Origin: Gnetum montanum
Taxonomy: Eukaryota > Streptophyta > Gnetopsida > Gnetales > Gnetaceae
Reading direction: 5' to 3'
Length of the DNA stretch: 64,000 bases
Assembly: GCA_015680685.1 (NCBI GenBank)
Contig: MNCI01027046.1
Span: 502,770 to 566,769 of the forward strand
The position numbers were made by a program, and so were the translations under genes. The notes beneath the pieces are model-generated. The model did not search any database. It saw nothing but the letters and a program-made list of their open reading frames with translations, and had not been told where the DNA came from. Below, piece by piece: positions 33,342-45,929 of the stretch; the stretch's first letter is position 1; each line of letters starts with the position of its first letter.

Positions 33342-36300
33342 ATGGCGGTTCCTGCGGAAGAGCAGTTATTCATTAAGGTAGCTTATCTGAAGTGACGTCA
33401 GTGTCAAAGTTTCCAGTTTTGAGTTTTTTTGTTTTTCCTTTGTTGTGAATTTATTTAACGGTCCTTCTGGTGCTTATACTATAGGGAGCCAAGATTCTGA
33501 TGGTCGGCGCCGGTGGTATAGGATGTGAGCTTCTGAAAACCCTAGCTCTCACTGGCTTCAAAGATGTTCACATCGTGAGTTTGCTCTTTCATGTTCTTTC
33601 TCTTTATCATGGGAGTAGTGGCTGTGCTCAAGCAAGTGAAAATGCCTTTGCAATCGTCCTTCTTAATTCAACAAACAGCTATTTTAGCATGGAGCTCTAA
33701 ATGTTAGTTGCAGGCTGTTTTTTCACGTTATCCTTAATTGTTCAGCTACGTGAAAAGCGGATTCGTTAACTTGTTCAAAGTCCCCAGTTGATATTAGGCT
33801 CAGTGTTTGTTAAAAATCAATCCACGTGTTTGAAATAATGTAACAATATTACCTTGTTTATGGATATGGAAGGATCTTTTAGCGACGCTATACTTATGCG
33901 AGAAGTCCTGCCAGCTATGTTCTGTGCCCAACAACAAACTGCATTTTTAGGTTTACGAATGAAATGGATAGTTCTACGAGAATTTTCTGGTACGAGAATT
34001 GTCTGGTTCTTCAAGTGAACAAGCATGAATTCAAGGATAAGGATAATAACGGGTTTCGCTTGGATGGTGGACATTTGAGTATTTGAATCAAAACCCAGGG
34101 TTACTGGATTGGCAATTTGGATCCCCTTTCACAAGTTCCTGGGACCATCACACACACTTGTATTCTGCCAATGATTTACACAAGGTTAGATTAAAAGGGA
34201 AAAGGGTTGGTGAATTTTTAGGTCAAGAAAGAACAGCTTGTACTTTTCCCCAGAGCATGTGACATTGAAGCCAAGTTTCTGGCCGTGTTATTTTTCGATG
34301 CGTTTCTGTCTTGGGATGATTTCTTCTTCAATGGCTTTTTTTAACTAACAGAAGAGAAGCTATCCTTCATTTGATATATTTGGCTTTGCAGAAAGAAATG
34401 CGTAAAGGATTTCATATTTATGATACTTTAATTGGGATGTTCAATCAGGGAAGATTGTTTGGTCATGTGCTGGGAAGATTGTTTGGTCACGTGCTTGTTA
34501 GAAGACAGGAGAATGTGCCTGTTAGAAGATTTTGGTTGATTAAAGTTGAGCAAACCAAGAAAAAGGTAGACCTAAACATACCTGGTTTGCAAGCATGAAG
34601 AAAGACATCTAAGATCTGCGAATTAATAGAAGTGAATGGTGGAAAAGGATTCATATAGCCTGTTCCATGTAGTGGGATAAGGCTGGCATAATGATGATGA
34701 AGAATTGGGCTGTCCAAATGCTAGATGACAAAATGATATATGCTTAACAAGAAAGCTCTGTGCTCGGTCCACATGACAAAATTGGATAAGCAGTGTAAGA
34801 AGTTGGCTTTACTCTGAAGTACAAGAATGTGACTTTTGAAACTTTTAAGGTCCTTAAAAACAAATGTAAAACCATTTCAATAAATGTTTTAGATGTTTCA
34901 GAATTTTCAATGATGGAGAAGGTTTTGCTTTGAACAGTTTAGAGACTTTTACCGCAAGTTTGTATTGTTTTTGGGAGCACCATCTCTGGTATACCTCAGA
35001 AAACTAGAATTGATAGGAAGCACAACCCTACAGTTTTGGATGTGTTGAGACCCATGATTATGTGAGTTGCATTGTGTCTTTTGTGTTATTCATTTATCGC
35101 TCTTGTTGTTTTGCTCTTCGGGTTGCAACAAAATCTTTCAGTCTCAATTTTAGAGATTCTAAAATGAATTTTAATTTACACACGTTTCATGAGACTGTTG
35201 GGAGAGTTGATGTCAGGAAAGGAGCTTAGTAAGATTTTTTCAAATTTACCGCTAACTTCAATGTCAGAAATTCTAAACACAGTAACATATGACTCAGGGC
35301 GATGGTATGCTGCACTAATTTTCAACATGGGCTGTGTGCATCTATTTTTAATATGTTGTGAGTCCTGTTCTTGAGTGACATTTGTTGTTAGTGATCTTTC
35401 ATTAGTTCTAATGATAGGTGCTCTGTATCTTTTAGTATTTATATTTAAAAATACTGTGCCATGGTTGGTGCTTTAATCATTCTATTGCATAAGTTATGAA
35501 AACTATTGTTATTTCTTTGAAAAGAACGTTATCCACTTTTTTCAAACTTCTTTTGATAGATTGACATGGATACAATTGAAGTTAGCAATTTGAATAGACA
35601 GTTTCTGTTTCGAAAGACACATGTTGGACAGCCAAAAGCCAAGGTGTGTTCCTTTTACATTTCCATTATAAAAGATCATACTTTTGCAGTGTTTTAGTTA
35701 TTTTATCTAATTGTCTTTTACACCCAGGTTGCACGAGATGCAGTTTTGAAGTTTCGACCTGATATGAACATCAAAGCATACCATGCCAATGTGAAGGATA
35801 CGGAATTTAATGTGGATTTCTTCCGGCAGTTCAATGTTGTTCTAAATGGTTTGGACAACCTGGATGCACGGAGACATGTTAACAGGCTTTGCTTAGCTGC
35901 AGGAGTTCCTTTGGTGGAAAGTGGAACCACTGGTTATTTAGGACAGGTATATGAAGGCTAAACGTGTGCTCAGATATATTGGAAATTACATTGATTTTGC
36001 TGTATAATATTTATTCGTAACTTGTTCTGTTAGATTTTAAGGTTAATGATGTTTACTTTTGAAAGCAGATGGATGTGCCTACTTCCAAATTTGTTGAAAG
36101 TAAAAGTTACCCCTGTCAGGTTTTTCGCAGCTAGGTCTTCTTATACAATTGTACTGTTATAAACATCGTTAAAATGATTAAAGTATATTGCCATTGTATT
36201 GATTTGTTGTTTACGTAGGTTGTTTGTTGTACATACTTTATGTACCTTTTAGGTTGTACACAGGATTCCTTGGATGATAGCTGTTACAATAGGAGATATT

Positions 36301-39300
36301 TTCAAGAAATATCCATGTAACTGTAACAGACAGTCTGTTTGACATCGTGTGCTATGTTTTATTACTCAGAAAATTTATATCTGGAAGAAATAATTACTGT
36401 TTTGAATTGCATGGGTGGAGCAGATGACACTTACAAGCTGGGTAAATGCAGATTTTTTAGGATAATCTATGCTTTTTTAGCCATTGTTAGCATTCTGGTT
36501 AAGAAGAGATTGCGTTGGTATATTGCATAAGCTTTCAGACATACATGATGAGTTGAAAGGAGGTGGTTTTTTGTTCGAAGAGATAGTGCAAAATTTGTAG
36601 TAATATAATTCAAAAACATTGGATAATTTAGACACAAAACAGGGCAAAATAAAATTGTCTAGGTTACCCTTGGGAAAAATATATCAAGATTGCTATCAAG
36701 AAAATGCCAATTGAAGAGCTTGGTACAAACACAAAGGCGTTCAAAGCCCCTAAGATGATTTTCAACAAAGCAAAACCCTAATCCTCAATTTATAATTCTG
36801 TCCACTCTCCCACCTGGAGTAAGTTACCATTCCAGCTCAGAAACAGCAGTTTCAGCTCTTAGCATGATAGCTGGAAACAGCGGGAATATTTTGAAATGGA
36901 TATATGATAAAGAATAGGGATATTAAAGAGAGGGTTTGGGAATAGGCATGAATGAATTCTCTTTTATCGTCATGGGCCTCTTCATTTTAAATTTTTCTTC
37001 CTTTATATGACTGTTTAGCTTTCAACATCTGAGGAGTCAATGCTTTGGAATGAACCGAAAATTAGTAACTGAATATGTTCAATCCTGCTTTGCATTATTT
37101 GTAGACTCTGTTGAATGTGACATGATAAGTTTATTTTTCAGCGGAGCTATTTTTTCCCCTCTAAATTTTGTTTTCCTGAGATGCTGTTCCTTTCACTGAA
37201 GTAATTGATTCCAGGTTTTCGCCAAAATTTTCTTTATTTTTTTAAAAAGTTTATTTTGTTGAAATACATATTTACATTTTTGGGGTTTGCAGGTCACTGT
37301 TCATGTTAAAGGACTAACAGAGTGCTATGAGTGCCAGCCGAAGCCAGCACCAAAAACATATCCAGTTTGTACAATTACAAATACCCCGTCAAAGGTTGAT
37401 AACTAATTGCATGATAGCTATATATCTAGAACAGAATTTTTTTCTCTTTTTGATAACAAAATAATCTTGTGGATTCAGTTGTATTGCATGTTCTGGAGTT
37501 ATTATGTTAGTTTACGGATGTTTTCTAGTATTCCTTTTGTTGTCCATAATTGGTCCTTAAAATGAATTCCTTCCTTTTATTTTGGTCTTGTAATGTGTGT
37601 GTTTCTTTCAGCTGCCTTTCTGTTGAATTCAGAAATGGCCGTTACTGTTAATAAAGACAATTTGGTGGCATGGCATTTTTGTTGGTTCTTTTTGTTTTTC
37701 AGTTTGTGTTTTAAGTTTCAGATGAGTCATTTACCACTCATTTTTTTTCTTTAGTATCCTATCAAGCTTATTCACAGATTTACTTTTTGTTGGCTTTGAT
37801 CATTGCTTCCACTGCATCAAAGTTTCAGCTATCATCATCATCCTAGCCTTGTCCTAACTCTTTCACCATTTGACTCTATGAAAAGCTAGGTCTTTGTTTT
37901 TTTGGCAAATATTTATTTTATCAAAGTGAGGTTTCAACCCTGGATCCTGTGGGCTATGGGCCCATCACGCCCTGCTGTGCCACTCTGATGTATTCTTATA
38001 AAGTCAGAGTGTATTATTGAGACAGTTGGAATGGTGACATTATAATAATTGCATTCTTACTAGATAACCATGGTGATTTGTTTTCAGGCTTAGCAATCCA
38101 CAGTAAAAACTGTGTTAATGTTTATATCACTGGCTTTATCATTGTGTGGATACTTATTTGGAGAGATGATCCTTCTGGACATTAATTTTCTTCAAGTTTG
38201 TATTTACCTTTGCAGAAGGTTTTTTTTATTTTTATTTTTTCAAATATGAGTTTCAAATATGAACTGCATCGTACATTTATGAATGTTTATGCTGTAGATC
38301 TGTGTTTTCCTGTGGGTTTGATGGTTCCTTTTTTATTTGTAGTTTGTCCACTGTGTTGTCTGGGCAAAAGAGCTTCTTTTTGCAAAGCTCTTTGGTGATA
38401 GGAGCCAGGCAACTGATTTTGGTGCACAGACATCTGATGCAACAACAGGTGCACCGGAAGGAAACTCTGATGTCTTTGACATGCAGGAGGGTCAAGACCT
38501 AGAAACTTATGGGAAAAGGATATTTGATCATGTTTTTGGCTATAATATTGATGCAGCCTTGAAAAAAGAGGATATGTGGAAGAAAAGGAGGCCGCCAACA
38601 CCTTTATATATCAAAGATATTTTTCCTTTGCAGGAGTCATGTCTAAATGGGGAATCTTATGTGAAATGTGTGAACTCAGCTCAGTCATTATCAGCAATGG
38701 CTTCATTGGGACTGAAAAACCCCCAGGAAATATGGAATGTTTTGGACAATGCAAGAGTTTTTCTGAAGGCACTTCGGATATGTTTTGAAGAGAGAAAAAT
38801 GGTTGGCTTCTATTTGACCGATATATTTTCCTAATAATGTTTCATCTGTTAACAGTAGTGATTTTTAATTTTTGGTTTGGTGACCATGTTTGGGCAATCT
38901 TTTGAACATCTTTAAACTTTTTGCAGGATATAGGTAATCTAGTCTTTGATAAGGATGATCAGTTAGCAGTGGAATTTGTGACTGCCGCTGCCAATATTCG
39001 AGCTTCATCCTTTGGAATCCCGATGCAAAGCTTTTTTGATACAAAAGGAATTGCAGGAAATATTATCCATGCAATAGCAACAACAAATGCAATAATAGCA
39101 GGCCTTATTGTCATTGAAGCAATGAAGTTGCTCAAAAAAGATTCTCAAAATTATAGGTAAGAAACTTAAGTAAATTTAAATTTGATTTGTTATTTACATT
39201 TTACTTTTTTGGGATTTCACGATGAATTAATTGTGTGTTTGAGAATGGAGACTCAGAGCAAGAATGATATTTATGTAGGATGTGTACAGTAGATGCCTGA

Positions 39301-42300
39301 TCCAAGATGTGCACAGTATTAACCTTAATCCTAAACAGAAGTATTCTTCTATTTGGAGACTATGGAAACCTAGCGATCTATTGGATAGAATTCACCGTGA
39401 ACCATTCGTTTTGCAAAATCCCTCTACGATGTAAGCAATAAGCCTAACCAACAAGCTGTATGTCATTAATGTCTAATCAGATGAAAGGATTATGTCAGCC
39501 CAAGTTGTTCAATTCAGGGTTTAGAATATAGGCAGTTTAAATTTTTTTCTAGTGACATTTTTGTACATACCATAGACATTGTGGTACTAATTGTCACTGC
39601 TAGTCACACGATGAAATAAATATAGCTTTCTTATAACAAACCTAGTATAAAGTAAGAAATAGGTAATATTCATTGTTTTCATTATTGGGCTTGGGCTTGG
39701 GCTTGGTGAGTACTCATTAGTCTGAGCCAAGTCTGACAACAATGGTGATAATACTATTTGAATCATGAGAAATCTTTAAATTTTGAAACTAAGACTGAAT
39801 GTATTTAATTATATCCATGGGAGTACCAGGCTAGGAAGTTGATGGGTAAATAGACGTATATGCACTCTGAAAACATATTATACAATTTTTTTCATGAAAA
39901 TGTATAAATTTAGCCTGTATACCGTGAAAATACCAAGTTTGACCGTGCAGGATGTATACATCCAGGCTAGGAAATTTTGAAATTCCAGCCCTGATGGAGA
40001 CCGTCTTGGATCTTTCAGACCATATGATTTTCAAAATTTCTTTTACAGAATTTGTCCGTAACTCAGTATTGCCCACTGGAATCAAATTGGTGACTTGGGC
40101 TTCCATGTCCAAAGTTTTACCAGTAGGCTAACACTGCAAAATTTTAGTGGAAGAAGAAATTGCACCCTGTGATCCCTTGGCCTCTTTTTATCACAGTGAC
40201 TACATCATTCGGTATTATGACAATGTTGTTAATTTAGAATGAATGTCACATCTTACTCAAATTCTTTGCTTCAAAGTCTTTTTGGAACCAATGGGGAATA
40301 GCTGCAGATAATTTGATTACTTTTATTATACAGGATGCGATAATAAATTTCACCCTTAGTTACTGACCCATGCAAAATCAATCCCTTTGAGTGAAGGAAG
40401 TATAAGATAGTTGTTGGCAAACTGGACTGTTTTCCAACTAGCAAGATGGAAATGAACACAGATTGACACCAATTTACTGTATATAACATGTTCAATGTAG
40501 TATTTACGTATAAGCACTTCCATTTTATAGATACCTCGAAAAGGATGTATTTGTAACATACAGATGGACATTTATAAAAGCTCGATTTTCCAACCACAAG
40601 CAATAACTTGATCTTTAATAGACTAACTCATTATTAATCTCAGTATTAGATTTAATCTTCTTTACACCGATAATATTCATAGACAGATCAAAATTTCTAT
40701 CCTTGCTGGAGTATCTTGTTGTTATGCTGGAAAGACTCTAATTTTAGATTTTTCTAAAAGTACCACGTTTTTGGGTTAAAAAAATCAGAATGACATATTG
40801 CTTGGAGCATCCATCAAGGAGAATGCTTTTGATGCCTGTTGAACCATTTGAACCAAACAAATCCTGTTATGTATGCTCACAGGTGCGTAATATATTTCTT
40901 GAAAGATTTACAACGGGTTGAGACGGTGCTTATCTTTATAAATAAATACTTTCAGTGCATTCTGCTTTTCTGACGATTTTATTCATTGCATGTTAGACGC
41001 CTCTCTCTCTTGAAGTCAATACCAAGGGCACAAAACTGAGAGATGTTATAGAGAAAGTTATTAAAAACAAATTAGGTGTCAGTTCACCATTGATTATGGA
41101 TGGCTGCAAGCTTTTGTTTGAGACTGGTGATGACCTTGAAAAGGATTTGATTGAAGGGTATATGAAAAATTTAGAAAAGGTATTTTTGTAGTTTAGGAGG
41201 GCCTATCTATATTTTTACTGTATTTATGGGCACCTAGGTGTTATGTTTGTTTCTGCTTTAGAGTAACACCTTTTTACATGTCTATGCTTTTCAGACATTG
41301 GCAGAATTAATAGATGCCAGCAAAAAGAATTTGATTCTGGAGGTTGAAGATCTTCAACAAGAATTCTCATGTAACATCCATATAAATCACAGGTCTTATG
41401 ATTGTTCACTTTTTGCTGTCATTTCTCCAGTTTATGTGGTTTTTCTAAAACTACGCTGTGATATATAATGATTTTTTCCTTTGAACATGTACGTTTAAAT
41501 TGAATCATAATGATGCGTTTAAGTCAATTTGATATTTGTCACAGCAACATCTCGAGTGCATGAAAACATCTGATCAAGAAGTGTAAAATGAATTGTTGCT
41601 TAAAAATTTTATAATTTGCTAGAACATAGCAAGGTATTGTGGTACTTGAGAAGTCCTGCAGTTCATCGTATCTTTTTTAGATTATTATAGCTTTCAAAGA
41701 GTTGATTTCTTACCTTTTTCTAAAGAACTGTTGTAAGAGTGTCTAATAATAGTGGTCATCTGTTGTGAGAAATTCTGTGAAGTATGATAGTGTTTTTCCT
41801 TGTGGGAGAAATTAAAATATTAAATTTTCAGGCAATGATCTGTGAACTCTGTATTGAATAGCAATTCATTTAAAGGTGACCTCCATAACTTGAATAAATG
41901 TGTTTACAGAGAGAACTTTGATGAGGAATCAGATGGCTTCATACTATCTGGAATGGTTCCCAAAATGGAAGATGATAGTGGTCGATCTGCTGAAGTTGTG
42001 AAAGAGACTGCTACTACACCAACAGAGCCTAATGCTAATAATGACCAGGATGGACCAACAGTGGTGGAGAGAAACGAGAGCAACCTAACAAAGAGAAAAC
42101 GTGATACTGATGTAGAAACCCATGTTGGAGTTTACAGGGATAAAAAGGCTTCTTCAGGGATTAGTGTGAACAGTGGAGTTTACATATCACTGGATGAGGA
42201 GGATTCAGGCAGTAGTGGTGGCTCTCTTTTAAACAGCGACCAATCATTAGGCAATTCACAGGGGAATAGAAAGTTTGACATGAATACAGATTTGGATGGC

Positions 42301-42357
42301 GATGACGATGTAATTTTGATTGATGGGAATCCTCCGAAGAAAACAAAATTGAGCTAG
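33342..42357 (+). CDS. SAE2: SUMO-activating enzyme subunit 2 (SAE2/UBA2), 11 exons
   Basis: Catalytic subunit of the nuclear E1 that activates SUMO with SAE1. Exons: 33342-33377, 33485-33574, 35560-35643, 35728-35946, 37293-37394, 38343-38801, 38927-39156, 40789-40882, 40997-41179, 41295-41392, 41910-42357. They sum to 2043 nt (680 aa) with GT..AG junctions and no stop; Arabidopsis SAE2 is about 625 aa. Nucleotide-binding GAGGIG is at residues 20-25, [14 protein letters not shown] at 44-57 and LDNLDARR at 112-119. Zinc ligands are C154/C157 and C433/C436, and the catalytic Cys is C169 in YPVCTI. The ubiquitin-fold domain is in exons 9-10. The tail has basic TKRKRD and PKKTKL signals and VILID (666-670), which fits a SUMO-interacting motif. 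Introns 2 and 4 exceed 1 kb. An inverted copy of exons 5-10 lies upstream. Confidence 0.95.
34560..34705 (+). repeat. RTE-like 3' tail in SAE2 intron 2
   Basis: AAAGGATTCATATAGCC, TAGTGGGATAAGGCTGGCAT and AATGATGATGAAG match the usual 3' end of plant RTE LINEs or SINEs that borrow it. No coding part remains here. Confidence 0.4.
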
Positions 42358-43742
42358 GTGTCATGTTACAAGGAAAACTTAACAAAATGAAATTTTCCTG
42401 GTGATTGTTGATACTTATTTCCCCTGTAAATAAAATGTTTTCATTGTTTCAATTAATGCAAAAGTCCCCATTGAGCCTCTTGCGGAAGTTCTTGACATTG
42501 CAGTTAAATGTACGGAAGACACTGTACATGTAATCTGCTTAAATGTATTCCGTGCAATTATTGCTAAAAAAAATGCTTAACACAGCTCTGACATTTTGTG
42601 AGAATGTTGGTTACTTTCCTCCATGAACAGTCTATTCTTCAACTGTATTAAACGGTGACTGGTTTATTTCGATTTTGCATTGTTATTATAGGAACAGCCC
42701 AGTGAAATGCAGTTGTTTACAGAACCGGATCAATTGGCATAATTGGCATTATTTTTTGAGAAAATGTCAGAAATGGCCCCATAATATGCCATACTATTCC
42801 TTAATGCGCATGCTCAAAAACTGGTGCACAGGATATCAGACGTGGTGAGCTAAAACATTGGCTAAGATTGAGATTCTAGTTTGCTGCTTTTTTGTTTTTT
42901 GTTTTTTTTTTTAATCAATTGGCAAGAATGCGATTCCATTATTTTAGATTTTTAAAAGGTTGATGGTTTAGAATCCCAGTAAGAATGGGCTTATTTCAAT
43001 GTTATTAAAGATGAATATGATATCTTTCTCCATTCTCATTTGAATTAGGTCATTTTCACGTAAAATGAAAAGATACATATTTAGAAATGAAACACTTCGC
43101 TTGATTGAGAGATTTTTAGGTGAACATTACTGATTTGCCTTCAGGTACATGGCTTTGTTCGACTTATTCATTTGTTCGACTTGTTCAATAAATTAATGTT
43201 TTCTGATAATATCATATATGGTGAGGGGATTACATTAGGGATAAGAATGTTTCGGGGTGCTGTTTGCCTCATAACTATTAGCTATCCATTGAAGACATCA
43301 TTTGTCATTTCCTTATGATTCATCACAAGGTTGTGTGTATTCTATGAAGCCAAACTCAAAATTGATTAGCTCAGCTATTTCAAAGTTTGTTTCCAAACCA
43401 CGTGGCATGATACTTTGTCAATCAAAAGAGGCGCAAATTTATGCCTGACGACAAGAGAGTTGCCTTATATTTTTAAAGAGAAACGACAAAAATAGTAGTC
43501 TTTGGAACTGAAATAATTTAACTATAATTACACATCAAGATGTATTAAATAAAGTATAAGGAAATATAATGATGCCTATGGGCAAATTGGCAAACTCGTT
43601 TAACAAGATCAGTTGAGCCACTTAATTCTGCTTCCTTTCCTTTTTAGTTGGGGATAGGTATTTATAATAACAATATCACCTCTAAGATAGTTAAATTAGC
43701 TTTATAACTTATCATTGTCTAGTAAAATCAAATCCATAATTG
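36868..43742. repeat. Right arm of large inverted duplication
   Basis: The ancestral-looking arm: it begins in SAE2 intron 4 and holds exons 5-11 with the 3' flank. It ends in sequence complementary to 24637 onwards. The loop between arms is 32249-36867 and holds exons 1-4. Single-copy differences between arms (exon 7 deletion, LINE, short indels) show two real loci. Confidence 0.9.
42358..42480 (+). terminator. SAE2 3' untranslated region and AATAAA
   Basis: A canonical AATAAA at 42429-42434 lies 72 nt after the TAG stop, followed by a T-rich stretch, as expected of a plant polyadenylation site. Confidence 0.55.
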
Positions 43743-43795
43743 GGAGAGTTTGACTCAAGAGTCTTACCACTAAGTTAACACTTTATTATATTTGT
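43685..43795 (-). repeat. tRNA-like SINE at the outer edge of the right arm
   Basis: On the minus strand: AAGTGTTAACTTAGTGGTAAGA (A-box-like), then ATGGATTTGATTTTACTAGAC (B-box-like) and AATGATAAGTT. The inverted duplication ends inside this unit, since the left arm has only its ATGGATTTGATTTTACTAGG part at about 24640-24660. Confidence 0.5.
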
Positions 43796-44480
43796 TGTAT
43801 CCATGTTAACTTGTAATTTTATTTCAATATGAGGTTGTTCAAGTAGCAAGTTCATTGTCTTTTTAAACAAAACGTTGTAGGTACAAGTCACACTTGAGAC
43901 ATCATTATATTCATCTATAAGTCATGTTAACTCAAATTATTTAAAATAACATGCAAGCAATTATTAGTAATAATTTATCATCATTATATTTGCCTTATCC
44001 CAACATGGAGTTTGCTACATGAATTCTATTTCACAATTTGCCATTATTAAGAGGTAAAGCTTAATGTTATTGCAAATTTTCTATATTTGTTACAACTTTT
44101 TCTTTCCGCAATTTATTTGGCCTTTCTTTCGATGGATAGCTAAAATTGCTTCCATAAGCTTTTTTTAAGTCTTTGATTAGTTTGAAACTATTGTGTGTCA
44201 ATGTATTTTTAAGGCTAACTCCATTTTTATGGTTTATCTTATAATAATCATTACTTCAATGTTACTCTTATGAAATTTGTGTATCTTGTACATGTGTTTA
44301 TATTTACCAAATTGATATGGTTTCTTGTTTATGCCACTTTTTTTAAGCCTAATATTCAGCACCATGTAATCAATACCTTGCAGAATTTTCTTTTTATCCC
44401 TTTGTCTTATTGTGATCTTTTAATTGCATGATATACCATTAACCTCTATATATTTTTTTACTTCATTTATAATTGAATAT
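43796..44480. other. AT-rich non-coding sequence
   Basis: No gene, RNA or recognisable element is supported. The stretch is AT-rich and lies between the SINE and the RTE fragment. Confidence 0.5.
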
Positions 44481-44489
44481 TATTTGGTA

Positions 44490-45425
44490 GGCTTTATGGA
44501 GGAAAAACATCCTTGATAAATATATTAAAGTGATTAATAGCATGTATGAAGGAGCTACTACTAAAATTAGAATAGCTTGTGGAACCATTGTTGATTTTCT
44601 AGTCATAGTAGGTCTACATCAAGGAGCTACACTTAGGCCATACTTTTTGCTATTATCATAGATGAATTAACAACGGAAATGGGATGAAATTGCTTAGTGT
44701 ATACTTTTTTCAAATTATATTATGTTAGTGGATATAGCTTTAGAAAATATTGCTTTTAAAATGGAAAAGTGAAACATGCTCTAAAATCAAAAGGCTTAAA
44801 AATTAGTAAAAGAATACATGGCAATTTCAATTAAAAAAAATAAAAAATGATGAAATAGAAATGACAATTCAAGGTCAAAAATTTTTCATTGAAAACAGGA
44901 TGAATGCTCCAACTAAATGGTGATATTGATAAAAATATAAGAAATAGGATTGAAGCAAGATGGTCAAAATGAAGATATGTAAATAGTGTTCAATGTCATA
45001 AAAAAATGCCAATACATTATAGGACAATGATGAGATTTGCTATCTTATATGGTGTTGAATGTTAAGTAGTATAGAAAAGAAATAAACAAGTTATCAATGT
45101 GATAGAATTGCTAATACTTAAATAGATGTTGAATGTCACTACAAGAGATAAACTGCACAATATAAACATTTGATGCAGGTTTGGAGTGGTTGTTATTTTA
45201 GATAAGTTGTAAAAATGGTATCTTAGATGGTTTGGGCATGTGCAAATAAGATCAAATAATAAGCCTATAAAACAAGGTTACTACGTTGTTGTTTTAGATA
45301 GGATTTGCAAACATTGTAAATAAACAAAGATCTAACTTTTCATAGAGGTGAATGGCTAAAAAAGAACTCATTTAGTTGACCCCATTTTGTTAGGACAAGG
45401 CAAAGATAATGAAGATGATTTGTAA
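44490..45425 (+). mobile_element. RTE-type LINE fragment
   Basis: Translated pieces follow the plant RTE reverse transcriptase order: KYIKVINSMYEGATTKIR, GLHQGATLRPYF, a decayed catalytic box (CILFSNY in place of the usual LFADD), then RIEARWSKWRYV, CHKKMPIHYR, ILYGVEC and LRWFGHVQIRS. Many stops and shifts are present. The 3' part has AACTTTTCATAGAGGTGAATGGC, GACCCCATTTTGTTAGGACAAGG and a GATGA-rich tail. It is a dead relic. Confidence 0.75.
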
Positions 45426-45461
45426 TTAAATGTTTCAAAGGTAGTACTCAATACATATACA

Positions 45462-45545
45462 CAAATGAAGTGTTAACATAATGCTAATAGTCTTGACCTG
45501 CAAAACCTAGGTCATAAGTTTGATTCTAGTGAAACTTATAAATAA
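45462..45545 (+). repeat. tRNA-like SINE
   Basis: GAAGTGTTAACATAATGCTAATAG (A-box side), then TAGGTCATAAGTTTGATTCTAGTG (B-box side), similar in layout to the other SINE-like units of the window. Confidence 0.45.
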
Positions 45546-45929
45546 AAATTCAGTTTCATATTTTCTTTCCTTGTTGATTAAAAAGATAATATACTAATAA
45601 AATAAGATTTAAAGTACACAAATACCAATTTTAGAGGTATTAAAATAAATGATATCAAAGTACCAATAAATTGAGTTCCATTTTATACACCATATTTTCA
45701 TTCCAATTTTTAAAGAATAACTATGATATTTTATTTGGATTTATTTTTCCCTTAAAAGTCCTTTGATTTCTTTCCTTCAATATAGCCAACATATTTACAT
45801 TGCTACAAATTTAATTATTGCATTAAAATATAAAAACCTATTACTTTTCTTAATAATACTTATAAAATTTTAGCTAAATGCATAGCTTACTAAATTCAAA
45901 TGGTTACTAAAGATATCATCACACTTTAG

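Noticed and set aside
33030-33395. 121-codon frame covering the SAE2 start
   Set aside because: Only its end is coding; homology begins at MAVPAEEQ (33342) and it runs past the exon 1 donor.
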